DNA from: JAISGQ01 sp045536305
GTDB lineage: Bacteria; Bacillota; Clostridia; Oscillospirales; Acutalibacteraceae
Direction of reading: 5' to 3'
DNA length: 64,000 nucleotides
Assembly (NCBI GenBank): GCA_045536305.1
Contig: JAZSNH010000003.1
Location: 1-64,000, forward strand
In this document: positions 52,030 through 60,776 of the stretch, in pieces
Numbering within the stretch: position 1 is the first letter of the stretch
How the letters are laid out: each line of letters begins with the position of its first letter
Translations under genes and position numbers: made by a program
The notes under the pieces: generated by a model
Told to the model about the DNA's origin: nothing
The model's database searches: none
The model's input: the letters and a program-made list of their open reading frames with translations, nothing else

Positions 52030-53709
52030 TTATCTCAATGAATTGAGATAATCGATAAGCTCACGCCGAGCCTTTTCTATATCGGAAGCATTGCCCTGCC
52101 TCATGGCAATTTCAAAAGCGGTTATATATCGCTCGATAATATACCGCTCATCACCTGTGGACTCCTCGTAAGCCTGATCGGCAAGATAAAGCGCGAGCTT
52201 GTTTTCTTCCTGCTCTCTGGGACTTATCTTGAGGTAAGCAAGCTCTTCCATTCGCTTTGCGGCTTCCTGCTCGGTCATCCTGTTGCCCTCGCCCTTGATA
52301 ATGATCGTTTTTGAAATATTAGTGGAATGAACGCGTACCTTAACCTCAAGAAGCGAGTTGACATCGTATGTATAGGTGACATCAACAGCCTCTTCGCCCT
52401 TGGGCTTGGAGGGAACAGGAACCTGAAGCTCGCCGAGATAGAGATTGTTGCGTGCCATACGGCTTTCGCCCTGCAGAATCTTTACACGCACGACAGTCTG
52501 ATAATCGCTTGCCGTGTAAAGAGTCTGAGTTTTGCTCACGGGTATGACGGTGTTTCGTTCGATTATAGGCAGATAATGCCCCGATTCATCGAAGATACCA
52601 TTGCTTGAAACAACTTCGGTGCCGAGGGTAAAGGGGCAGACATCCGTAAGAATTACCTCTTTTATTGCCGATGCACGCTGCTTCATTGCGCTTTGCAGAG
52701 CAGCTCCGAAGGCTACCACCTCATCGGGATTTACGTTTCCTCTCGGAATGCGTCCGAAAAGACGGGCGGCAAGCTTGCGGACTACTGCGGCCTTTGTGGC
52801 ACCGCCCACAAGAACGATCTCATCGATATTGGAGGCGCGAATGCCCGCATCCTTAAGACTGCGCTCAACCGGTCGTCTGAGACGCTCAAAAAGCGGTTCG
52901 CAAGCCTCCTCATATTCCTCTGCGGTAAGAGAGAAGCTTTTTTTTCGTCCGCCGACAGTGCATTCCATAAATGCGGCAGGAGCAGAGGAAAGTGCACACT
53001 TTAGCTTTTCCGATTGCTCGCGTATCTGAGCCAGCTCATCATAGGTAAGCTCTGAAATATCAGCTCCGAGCTTGTCGAGAAATTTCTGCTCGATTATGTC
53101 TGTAAAATCCTCACCGCCAAGGAAGTTGTCTCCGGCGATGGAATGCACCTCGATTATTTTTCCGGTGCGTTCAAGGATAGATACATCAAAGGTTCCGCCG
53201 CCAAGATCGAATACAAGATATTTTGCATGCTCCCTGTTGTCCATAAGTCCGTAAGCGACAGCGGCAGAGGTAGGCTCACTGACGATACGTTCAACCTTCA
53301 GCCCTGCAAGCTCTCCTGCGCGCTTTGTAGCTTTTCTCTGCATATCGTTGAAATACGCAGGTACGCTGATTACTGCCTCATCGACCTTTTGCCCGAGAAA
53401 AACTTCTGCATCTTCTTTCAGCGAACGAAGCACAAAGGAGGAAAGCTCCTCGGCGCGAAATTTCTTATCGCCTAAAATATACTCTCTGTCTGTACCCATG
53501 CTGCGCTTGAAAACGGAAGCAGAGGAGAGGGGGTGACGCAGACTGCGTGCCAAAGCGGTTTTTCCCACAAGCACAGTTCCGTCGTCATCGATGCTCACAA
53601 CTGAGGGAGTGAGATTTTCGCCCAAGCGGTTTGGGATTATCCTTGCCGCTTTTCCGTCATAGTAAGCGACAAGACTGTTCGTTGTTCCAAGATCAATACC
53701 TACAATCAT
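52030..53709 (-). CDS. HscC-type Hsp70 chaperone
   Basis: A 559-residue Hsp70 shorter than DnaK, as is E. coli HscC. The nucleotide-binding domain is intact: GIDLGTTNSLVAYYDG, SVPAYFNDMQRKATKRAGELAGL, FDLGGGTFDVSIL, GGEDFTD and VLVGGATKAAVV. The substrate domain has VCPFTLGTEV and a beta region, but the helical lid is short. Its start overlaps the upstream TPR gene by four bases (ATGA), and a membrane TPR gene follows 24 bases later. HscC chaperones work with dedicated divergent J-proteins (DjlB, DjlC), and the upstream gene fits that role. It is not the housekeeping DnaK. Confidence 0.9.
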   Translation of the reverse strand: MIVGIDLGTTNSLVAYYDGKAARIIPNRLGENLTPSVVSIDDDGTVLVGKTALARSLRHPLSSASVFKRSMGTDREYILGDKKFRAEELSSFVLRSLKEDAEVFLGQKVDEAVISVPAYFNDMQRKATKRAGELAGLKVERIVSEPTSAAVAYGLMDNREHAKYLVFDLGGGTFDVSILERTGKIIEVHSIAGDNFLGGEDFTDIIEQKFLDKLGADISELTYDELAQIREQSEKLKCALSSAPAAFMECTVGGRKKSFSLTAEEYEEACEPLFERLRRPVERSLKDAGIRASNIDEIVLVGGATKAAVVRKLAARLFGRIPRGNVNPDEVVAFGAALQSAMKQRASAIKEVILTDVCPFTLGTEVVSSNGIFDESGHYLPIIERNTVIPVSKTQTLYTASDYQTVVRVKILQGESRMARNNLYLGELQVPVPSKPKGEEAVDVTYTYDVNSLLEVKVRVHSTNISKTIIIKGEGNRMTEQEAAKRMEELAYLKISPREQEENKLALYLADQAYEESTGDERYIIERYITAFEIAMRQGNASDIEKARRELIDYLNSLR

Positions 53710-56700
53710 TTTCTGTTTTCCTTCTTAAGCTCTTTTTTGTGCTCTTTGCGGATCCTGCTTGCGATGTAGATGAAATCGAACTCATCGAGAGCGATTTTAT
53801 GACCCTCGGCGCAGGTCTCGATCGCCTTATCGTATTCGCCAAGCTCTTCATAATATTCAACAAGAGCGAGGTAAGCATCCTTGCACTTGCTGTATCTGCA
53901 ATGGTCGCAAAGCGGTGCCTTGAAAGCCTTATCGATATATTCCTTAGCTTTTTCGGGCTGTCCCATTGCTGTATAGATAAATGCATACTTGGTTATGCCG
54001 AGTGCATATTCATCTCCGCACCAGCGTTTTTTGCCGAGAACATCGAGAGCATGTTCGGCAAGCTTATCGGCTTCATCATTGCGTTTTAATTTTCTCAGAC
54101 AGCGAATATAATCATTAAACAGATCTATCTCGGAATCATTCATTTTTTCAAAGTAGCTGAGAGCCTTTTTGTAATTGCCGTCATTAAAATAATATCTTCC
54201 GAGACGAGAATGCTTGAAAGAGTTATCATCGGGAAGAGCTGAAATCAGTTTGAAATATTCCTTATGATTATTTCCCATTCTGCGTACATCGGCGAGCATA
54301 AGCAGATACTGAGCTTCGTTTATCTTACCCTCTTCCTTGTACTGCCTGATATACTTTTCGGCCTTGCTGAGCATAGCTGCTTCGATATAGACCTCTATCA
54401 CAAATCTAGCATCATCGGGTCTGCCGAACATTTCAAGATTTTTCAGATATATCTTTGCAGAATCCTCAAATTTTCCTGCACGAGACAATGCACGTGCATA
54501 AGTGCGGTTTACAAAAACTCTGCGGTCTTCTTCTTCCTTGCTGTCATTTATTTCGGAAGCCTGTGCGTGCATCTCAACTGCCTTGTCGAATTCGAATCTG
54601 TATTCAAACAGAGAGGCATAATTGGTGCAAAAACGCAGGTTTTCGGGCTCGGCTTCTACCGCCTTTGCAAAATGCTCCTCGGCCTCGTCATATCGTCCGA
54701 GAAACATAAGACAGAGACCTGCCATATCATGAATTGCAGGGCTATCGACGTATTCAAGGCGCTTTAAATAATTGACGGCAGCATTTTCGTAATCGTAAAG
54801 ATCGTAGTAATTGCTTGCGTAGCAGGCGCTGAAATTATATCTGCCGGGATAGAACTCTTCGATTTTCTTGTATATCTCAATGGCCTGTGCAGGCTTGTCG
54901 CTTTTTTCAAGAAGAGTGGTTTTCAAGTAGAGAAGCGGGTAATAATCCGAACGTATCTCAAGTCCTTTTTCAACAAGAGCCATGAGCTCATCGACAGACT
55001 TGCTGCTTTCCTGAAGGTCGGCGGCACGCGAATAAACCTCATACATGAAGTTGACATCGGAGTTCTCGTTTTCAAAATTCTCAATGATGGAGCAATATAT
55101 TTTGAGAGCCTCTTCCTTTTCGCCCTTGCCCTCAAGTATTCTTGCCTTGCAGTACCTCAGGGAATCGCAGTCCACATTGTGTTCTTCGAGGAAGGTTATG
55201 ATCTCCTGTGCGCCTTCCCATTCCTCGACATCGCAAAGTATTCTTATACGATAAATATATACACCGAGCTCAAGGGTATAGTTGAGTGATTCGCCGAAGC
55301 TGTTGAATGCATCCTGCAGCATATCAAGCTCATATTGCTCGATACCGAGAATATAGTATGACAATGAACCGGGATTGACCTCGACCATCTTTTCGGCTTC
55401 ATGCAGAGCCGCAGTATAATCTCTTTTATGAGAGCGCAGTATAATACGGCGCAGATCGTGTGCGTTGCTTCGTCTTGCAGGACCTGCTTCAATAGAAGCG
55501 GAGGCTTTTTCCAAAGCTTCATCGTATCTGTTGAGCTGAGTTAGAGCAGCAGCCTGAACATATAATATATCGTCAAGCTTGTTTTTGCGCTTTTTCTCCT
55601 TTTCGGTCTCGCCCTCGGGAAGCTCTGCAATAGCTTTTTCCCATTCAATAGCACTTTCAAGAGATTTTTCGGGATTGTTAGTGTTATTGTAGAGCTTGCT
55701 CTTAAGATTCTGAAGATCACAGCGCTGTGCGATGGTTTCGGGCACAAGAGAGGAAATAATACTTTCGGTTTTCTCGTTTTCATCCGACTGGAAGCAAAGC
55801 CATGCGTATTCATACTGAGAATCGAAGTCCAAATCGCCCTGTGCAAGCTTTTCTTCATATTGTGACTTTGCCTTGGCGCAAGCATCGTCAAAGAAATTTC
55901 TGAAATTTTCCTCAAAGGGATATTCGGTGACAAGCTGCAGCATGAGATCCTTTGCCTCAATGTAACGCTCAAGCTTCATCAGACAATCGGCATGGTTGTA
56001 TCTTGCACCCTTGTAATCTTTTGAGAGCGCAAACTCGTAATCGGCAACAGCTTCCTCGTATCTTCCCGCAATGCTGAGAGAGTCTGCACGGTTAGCTCTG
56101 AAGTCGGCAATATCGGGATATTTTTCGACCAGTGCGTTGAGTATCTCAAGAGCCTTATCGTTTTCATCCGATTTTATTGCGATGCGGCTGCGGAGAAGAT
56201 CGGTAAAGGGATGCATTATGCCTGTTTTCTCAATATCCTCGACGGTTGCTTTCGCATTGTCAAGATCTCCGCTTTTTATCTCATCACGAGCCTTGAAGAA
56301 CAGATTAAGATAACAGTCGGGATTGCCTTCTGTCTTTTCATCGAAAAGCTCATAGGGTACATAAGGGTCGTTGTTTATACCGGACAGAACACAGTTATCG
56401 ATATATGCTTTCGGGAATATATCATAAAGAGCTTCTGTGTTTTCGACTATTGAAAAAACCTCGTCTATAAGCTGCCATACATTTCTCGGCAGAGCATCGT
56501 GTTCCATAAGATAACGAAGAAGAGAATTTCTTGCATCAATACGGGAATCTACAGCCTCGCATACCTCGTCGGAAAAAAGCTCGCGCCAGACTGCCGGGTC
56601 GATGCGCTTTTTAAAATGATTGTATGTATCGTCAACACGTTCGAGCCACAGGTCTACAGGCGTTTTTTCCTTTTGAGCTTCCGATTCATCAGGCTCGTTT

Positions 56701-56855
56701 GCGTATTTCACAGCCTCCTCATATTCTGAACGAAGAGACATAAATTCCTCGGGCTTTTCCTCGGGGTGAACATATTTGAGCTTTTCGTGATAAGCGTTTG
56801 TTATAGCATCTATATCTTTTGTTTTTTCAATTCCTAGATAGGTCCACATTTCCAT
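53706..56855 (-). CDS. Giant TPR protein with divergent N-terminal J-domain (DjlB/DjlC-like)
   Basis: A 1049-residue protein. Residues about 1-55 form a J-domain (WTYLGIEKTKDIDAITNAY, then VHPEEKPEEFMSLRSEYEEAV) in which the invariant HPD is HPE. Residues from about 180 to the end are a long array of tetratricopeptide repeats, for example YVDSPAIHDMAGLCLMFLGRY-type units, with a CDHCRYSKCKD cysteine pattern near residue 985. It probably recruits clients to the HscC-like Hsp70 encoded next; the pairing of hscC with divergent J-proteins is known, the TPR role is inference. Coupled to the Hsp70 gene by a four-base overlap. Confidence 0.85.
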   Translation of the reverse strand: MEMWTYLGIEKTKDIDAITNAYHEKLKYVHPEEKPEEFMSLRSEYEEAVKYANEPDESEAQKEKTPVDLWLERVDDTYNHFKKRIDPAVWRELFSDEVCEAVDSRIDARNSLLRYLMEHDALPRNVWQLIDEVFSIVENTEALYDIFPKAYIDNCVLSGINNDPYVPYELFDEKTEGNPDCYLNLFFKARDEIKSGDLDNAKATVEDIEKTGIMHPFTDLLRSRIAIKSDENDKALEILNALVEKYPDIADFRANRADSLSIAGRYEEAVADYEFALSKDYKGARYNHADCLMKLERYIEAKDLMLQLVTEYPFEENFRNFFDDACAKAKSQYEEKLAQGDLDFDSQYEYAWLCFQSDENEKTESIISSLVPETIAQRCDLQNLKSKLYNNTNNPEKSLESAIEWEKAIAELPEGETEKEKKRKNKLDDILYVQAAALTQLNRYDEALEKASASIEAGPARRSNAHDLRRIILRSHKRDYTAALHEAEKMVEVNPGSLSYYILGIEQYELDMLQDAFNSFGESLNYTLELGVYIYRIRILCDVEEWEGAQEIITFLEEHNVDCDSLRYCKARILEGKGEKEEALKIYCSIIENFENENSDVNFMYEVYSRAADLQESSKSVDELMALVEKGLEIRSDYYPLLYLKTTLLEKSDKPAQAIEIYKKIEEFYPGRYNFSACYASNYYDLYDYENAAVNYLKRLEYVDSPAIHDMAGLCLMFLGRYDEAEEHFAKAVEAEPENLRFCTNYASLFEYRFEFDKAVEMHAQASEINDSKEEEDRRVFVNRTYARALSRAGKFEDSAKIYLKNLEMFGRPDDARFVIEVYIEAAMLSKAEKYIRQYKEEGKINEAQYLLMLADVRRMGNNHKEYFKLISALPDDNSFKHSRLGRYYFNDGNYKKALSYFEKMNDSEIDLFNDYIRCLRKLKRNDEADKLAEHALDVLGKKRWCGDEYALGITKYAFIYTAMGQPEKAKEYIDKAFKAPLCDHCRYSKCKDAYLALVEYYEELGEYDKAIETCAEGHKIALDEFDFIYIASRIRKEHKKELKKENRK

Positions 56856-56896
56856 AATATACAGCCTCCCAAAATATTATTTTTCCTTGTCTTTTC

Positions 56897-56925
56897 ATAA
56901 TAGCAAAATTATACATATAATTCAA
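56897..56925 (-). promoter_or_regulatory. Promoter of the HscC cluster
   Basis: On the minus strand, TTGAAT and TATTAT are separated by 17 bp, about 42 bases upstream of the J-domain/TPR gene. Confidence 0.6.
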
Positions 56926-56979
56926 TACATAAGTGTTTTTGGGGAATAAAAAGGCGAGTATAATGCCTGCGGCAAAATA

Positions 56980-57008
56980 TTGACAAAAAAGAGCGATTAA
57001 CATATCAT
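56980..57008 (+). promoter_or_regulatory. Promoter of the YwaF-like gene
   Basis: A perfect TTGACA and TATCAT are separated by 17 bp, 42 bases before the chosen start. Confidence 0.7.
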
Positions 57009-57049
57009 AGATATAATATCTGCAAATATAAAGATATGGAGTGTTAAAA

Positions 57050-57793
57050 GTGTTCGGAGAAAAGCATCTTATTATTCTGGCTGTCGTCACTGTGGTGATA
57101 ATACTTTTAAGCATTCTTTCAAGGAAAATTAAGCTTGCCTCAGCCTGCAGACTGCTGTTTTATGTCGGTATAGTTTCTGAAATAGTCAAAATAGTTTATT
57201 ACATTACTGCCAATGAAGAAAAATACGGCGGAATCCTTCCGAAAACCGATCTGCCGTTTCATCTGTGCTCTATACAGATATTGCTGATAGCAATAGTAAA
57301 TGTGGTTCCAAACGAAAAAATAAAGAGATTTATTTTCAGCTTTATGATGCCGAGCTGTCTGTTCGGCGGAATAGCGGCACTGCTTATCCCCACAAGCTCT
57401 TCTCTTACAGGCAATATAGCGATAACACTGCAGTATTTCGGATATCATGCCGCAATTATAGTTTTCGCAATAAAGCTTATTTCTTCCTCAGAATTTAAGC
57501 TTACGGTAAAGGATTATTTCAATTGTCTTAAATTCCTGCTTATAATGATGTTCTTTGCGTTTTACATAAACAGCATACTTTATGACGGAGAATCAAAAAT
57601 CAATTACATGTATGTGGTATCGCCTCCGCAGGAGGGACTGCCGTTCCTCAATGAAAATCACGGCTGGCTTGTTTACATTGCACATTATGCATGTCTGGTG
57701 CTGTTCTGTGTGACGATTTTCTACATCAAGCCGATCATTACGGCAATATTCAAATCAAAGAAAAATATTACCGCAGGCAAAACGGAAAAATAA
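57050..57793 (+). CDS. TIGR02206/YwaF-family membrane protein
   Basis: A 247-residue polytopic protein with about six or seven membrane helices, matching the YwaF group by FGEKHLIIL at the start, LPFHLCSIQILL near residue 70 and the FLNENHGWLVYIAHY segment. Function is unknown; the fold is related to uncharacterised integral membrane proteins. The GTG at 57050 lies 8 bases after GGAG; another GTG at 57041 would sit directly on that site and is unlikely. It has its own promoter. Confidence 0.82.
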   Translation: MFGEKHLIILAVVTVVIILLSILSRKIKLASACRLLFYVGIVSEIVKIVYYITANEEKYGGILPKTDLPFHLCSIQILLIAIVNVVPNEKIKRFIFSFMMPSCLFGGIAALLIPTSSSLTGNIAITLQYFGYHAAIIVFAIKLISSSEFKLTVKDYFNCLKFLLIMMFFAFYINSILYDGESKINYMYVVSPPQEGLPFLNENHGWLVYIAHYACLVLFCVTIFYIKPIITAIFKSKKNITAGKTEK

Positions 57794-57804
57794 AAAAGCT
57801 GTCA

Positions 57805-57940
57805 AAATTCTCTCCCTCCGCTCCCTCTGACGAAGGGAGCGGAGGGAGAGAATTTGAAAATCGCATAGTTAAGCAGCCATCGAACTGCCCCTCTATCACC
57901 GGCCTTCGCCTTTGGCGAACTTGTTGACAGCTCCCCTGAC
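57805..57940. repeat. Dispersed repeat, copy C
   Basis: A perfect 22-bp inverted repeat (57805-57826 with 57834-57855) around CTGACGA is followed by GAAAATCGCAT, AGTTAAGCAGCC and a tail with CTTCGCCTTTGGCGAACTTGTTGA. It shares this order with copies A and B and may also act as the terminator of the YwaF-like gene. The rest of 57794-58099 is AT-rich and holds the next promoter but no gene. Confidence 0.75.
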
Positions 57941-58015
57941 AAAGAGAGCAAAAATACGGGCTTTTCTGAATATATCGATAAAAAATTGAAATTAAAAATT
58001 CATAAAAAAATTACT

Positions 58016-58043
58016 TTGAATTTCAGACAAAACAATATATAAT
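58016..58043 (+). promoter_or_regulatory. Promoter of the acyltransferase-gltS pair
   Basis: TTGAAT and a perfect TATAAT are separated by 16 bp, 57 bases upstream of the chosen ATG. Confidence 0.65.
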
Positions 58044-58099
58044 AATATATATTAAGTGTTTTATGCATCGAGTCGATGATAGCAGAAGCGAGGTTTCCC

Positions 58100-59317
58100 A
58101 TGGGAGAGAAAAAGAAGCGCAGAGCATGGATAAAGAAGAGACATTCGATTGTAATTGCCCTTCTGAAGGGTCCTTTCGGACTGTACACAAAAGCAAAATA
58201 TAAGATAAAGCTTGAAAAGTTCAAGAACTATGACGGCGGACAATATTTAATTATATCCAATCATCAGACCGCCTTCGATCAGTTCTTTATATCTCTGTGC
58301 TTTCCGAAGCATGTCTATTATGTTGCCAGCGAGGATCTGTTCTCAATGGGCTGGCTGTCAAAACTCATAACATGGCTTGTTGCTCCTGTGCCCTTCCGCA
58401 AATCGACCTCCGATCTGTCAAGTGTCAGAAATTGCATAAGAATAGCAAGAGAGGGCGGAAGCATATCGATATTCCCGGAAGGCAACCGTACCTTCAGCGG
58501 CACGACCGAATATATGAAGAGTTCGATAGCGTCTCTTGCAAAGACATTGAAATTACCGATTGCATTTTACCGTATAGAAGGCGGCTACGGAGCTCACCCG
58601 AGATGGAGCGATGAAGTAAGAAAAGGCAAAATGAGGGGATATTTCTCGAGGGTTCTGCGCTATGAAGAGTTTAAGGATATGTCAAACGAAGAGCTGTTTG
58701 ATATAATAAAGAAAGAGCTGTATGTTGACGAGCGAGAGGATAAAACATTGTTCTGCGGCAGGAACAATGCGGAATATCTTGACCGTGTGATGTATGTGTG
58801 CCCGTACTGCGGACTTTCCGAATTTTACAGTAAAAAGGACATAATAGCCTGCAAAAAGTGCAAAAGACAGATAAGATATCTGCCGGACAAACAGCTAAAG
58901 GGTATAGATTTTGAATTTCCGTATACATACGTAAAGGATTGGTACGATCATCAGTGTGAATTTATCAGAAGGCTCGATTTGTCGCCATGGAGCGAAAAAC
59001 CGATATACACCGACAAGGCAAAGTACAGCGAAAACATCTACTGCAAGAAAAAAACAGAAATAGACAAAAATGCATCGCTTTCCGTTTTTTCGGACAGATT
59101 TACAGTCAAGACAAAACACAACGAAGACGTATATCTGTTTTCTGAGGTTTCCGCAGCAACGGTGCTGGGCAAAAACAAGCTGAATATCTATGTTGGCGAC
59201 AAAATATTTCAGTTCAAGGGAGACAAGCATTTCAATGCGGTCAAATATCTGAATATATACTGCCATGCAGTTAATACGGCAAAGGGGGATCCTTATGGCG
59301 AATTTCTCGGACTTTAG
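58100..59317 (+). CDS. 1-acyl-glycerol-3-phosphate acyltransferase-like protein with zinc ribbon
   Basis: A 405-residue protein. The PlsC-type acyltransferase domain occupies about residues 35-210, with NHQTAFDQ (HX4D), VPFRKST and FPEGNRTFSG. A four-cysteine zinc ribbon follows at about residues 233-260 (CPYCG and CKKC), and a C-terminal region of about 130 residues ends in a beta-rich GRAM/PH-like pattern. The fusion beyond the acyltransferase is unusual; it may bind a partner. The ATG at 58100 follows GAGG by seven bases. The 3' end overlaps gltS by 23 bases. Confidence 0.8.
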   Translation: MGEKKKRRAWIKKRHSIVIALLKGPFGLYTKAKYKIKLEKFKNYDGGQYLIISNHQTAFDQFFISLCFPKHVYYVASEDLFSMGWLSKLITWLVAPVPFRKSTSDLSSVRNCIRIAREGGSISIFPEGNRTFSGTTEYMKSSIASLAKTLKLPIAFYRIEGGYGAHPRWSDEVRKGKMRGYFSRVLRYEEFKDMSNEELFDIIKKELYVDEREDKTLFCGRNNAEYLDRVMYVCPYCGLSEFYSKKDIIACKKCKRQIRYLPDKQLKGIDFEFPYTYVKDWYDHQCEFIRRLDLSPWSEKPIYTDKAKYSENIYCKKKTEIDKNASLSVFSDRFTVKTKHNEDVYLFSEVSAATVLGKNKLNIYVGDKIFQFKGDKHFNAVKYLNIYCHAVNTAKGDPYGEFLGL

Positions 59318-60713
59318 TGTATGGGGCGGCATAAATATAGTAGCGATACTGCTCATCAGCCTGCTTTTTGCAAATCTTCTGAAAAGAAAGATAAAGCTGC
59401 TTCGCAATTCTCTTATTCCGACAGCCGTTCTTGGCGGTCTGATACTTCTGATTATTTCCGTGGTCTATGAAAAGCTGTTCGGACACAATATATTCAATAC
59501 ACAGTTTTTCGGCGGCAACGGCATAACAACGCTGGAAATGACAACCTATCACTGCCTTGCCATAGGCTTTATCGCGACATCGTTTAAGCCGTCAAAGGAA
59601 AGGGTCGGAAAAAAACGTGCCGGCGAGGTATTCAACACAGGTGTTACTACCGTTGCAACATATCTTCTCCAAGGTATTTTAGGCTTGGGCATCACCATAA
59701 TTGCGGCAATGTTTTTCATGCCTGATATGTTCGAAGCGGCAGGAATAATCCTCCCCTTTGGTTTTGGACAGGGAACAGGTCAGGCGATGAACTACGGCAA
59801 CATTTACGAAACTGATTACGGGTTTACAGGAGGCAAAAGCTTTGGCCTTACCATAGCGGCATGCGGATTCCTCTGTGCAAGTCTGGGCGGAGTTATCCAT
59901 CTGAACATCTTGAAGAAAAAGGGTAAAGTGACTGCAGCAGGCGATGAGAAGGCGGAATGGCTCTGCGGAAATGATGTTCAGGGCGAAGATGAGATCCCCA
60001 TGAACGGCAGCATGGATAAGCTGACTGTTCAGATGGGCTTTGTGCTTGCGGCATATATTATCGCTTATCTTATCATGTTTGGTTTGGGTAAGCTTCTGCC
60101 GGGCTTGAGCTCTATTCTCTACGGCTTTAACTTCCTATTTGGTGTTCTTGTTGCGGTGGGCATCAATTCTATACTTATAGCACTTCGCAGAAATGGCGTA
60201 ATGAAGCGTCAGTATGTAAATACATTCCTTATGAATCGTATCAGCGGCTTCTTTTTTGATCTTATGGTGGTTGCGGGTATTGCAGCCATTCAGATAGACG
60301 TGCTCAAGGGATATTGGCCTATAATTCTCATACTTTCGGTCGCAGGACTTGTCAGTACGTATCTGTACAATATACTTGTATCTCACGTGCTGTTCTCGGA
60401 ATACAAGCATCAGCAATTCCTTGCCATGTACGGCATGCTCACAGGTACAGCAAGCACAGGTGTTATACTTCTTCGTGAAATAGACAAGGATCTTAGCACA
60501 CCTGCCTCAGAAAACCTTGTTTATCAGAATGTTCCAGCTATTGTTCTGGGCTTTCCGATGATGATAATAGCCACAATGGCACCTCAGCAGCCCATACTTA
60601 CACTCATTGTGGTGAGCGTATATTTTGTGGCACTTAATATAGTCCTGTTCAGATCAAAGATTTTCCGCCGCAGAAAAAAGAAGGAAACCACAGATACAAG
60701 TGTTAAGGAATAA
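59295..60713 (+). CDS. Sodium/glutamate symporter (GltS family)
   Basis: A 472-residue transporter with about 11-12 membrane helices in two inverted halves. The LPFGFGQGTGQAMNYG loop and the mirrored second-half GMLTGTASTGVILLREID match the GltS family, which couples uptake of glutamate to sodium. The ATG at 59295 lies 6 bases after a GGGGG run and inside the end of the acyltransferase gene, so it is probably co-translated. It is longer than E. coli GltS (401), mostly through a cytosolic loop near residues 205-245. A strong terminator follows. Confidence 0.88.
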   Translation: MANFSDFSVWGGINIVAILLISLLFANLLKRKIKLLRNSLIPTAVLGGLILLIISVVYEKLFGHNIFNTQFFGGNGITTLEMTTYHCLAIGFIATSFKPSKERVGKKRAGEVFNTGVTTVATYLLQGILGLGITIIAAMFFMPDMFEAAGIILPFGFGQGTGQAMNYGNIYETDYGFTGGKSFGLTIAACGFLCASLGGVIHLNILKKKGKVTAAGDEKAEWLCGNDVQGEDEIPMNGSMDKLTVQMGFVLAAYIIAYLIMFGLGKLLPGLSSILYGFNFLFGVLVAVGINSILIALRRNGVMKRQYVNTFLMNRISGFFFDLMVVAGIAAIQIDVLKGYWPIILILSVAGLVSTYLYNILVSHVLFSEYKHQQFLAMYGMLTGTASTGVILLREIDKDLSTPASENLVYQNVPAIVLGFPMMIIATMAPQQPILTLIVVSVYFVALNIVLFRSKIFRRRKKKETTDTSVKE

Positions 60714-60718
60714 AGAAT

Positions 60719-60746
60719 AAAGCCTCGGGGTAAACCCCGAGGCTTT
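60719..60746. terminator. Bidirectional terminator, gltS / glmS
   Basis: A perfect 13-bp stem (60719-60731 with 60734-60746) with an AA centre lies between the two convergent genes. Confidence 0.9.
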
Positions 60747-60776
60747 AAAATTATAAGCAATATTTTTTAATCCCAT

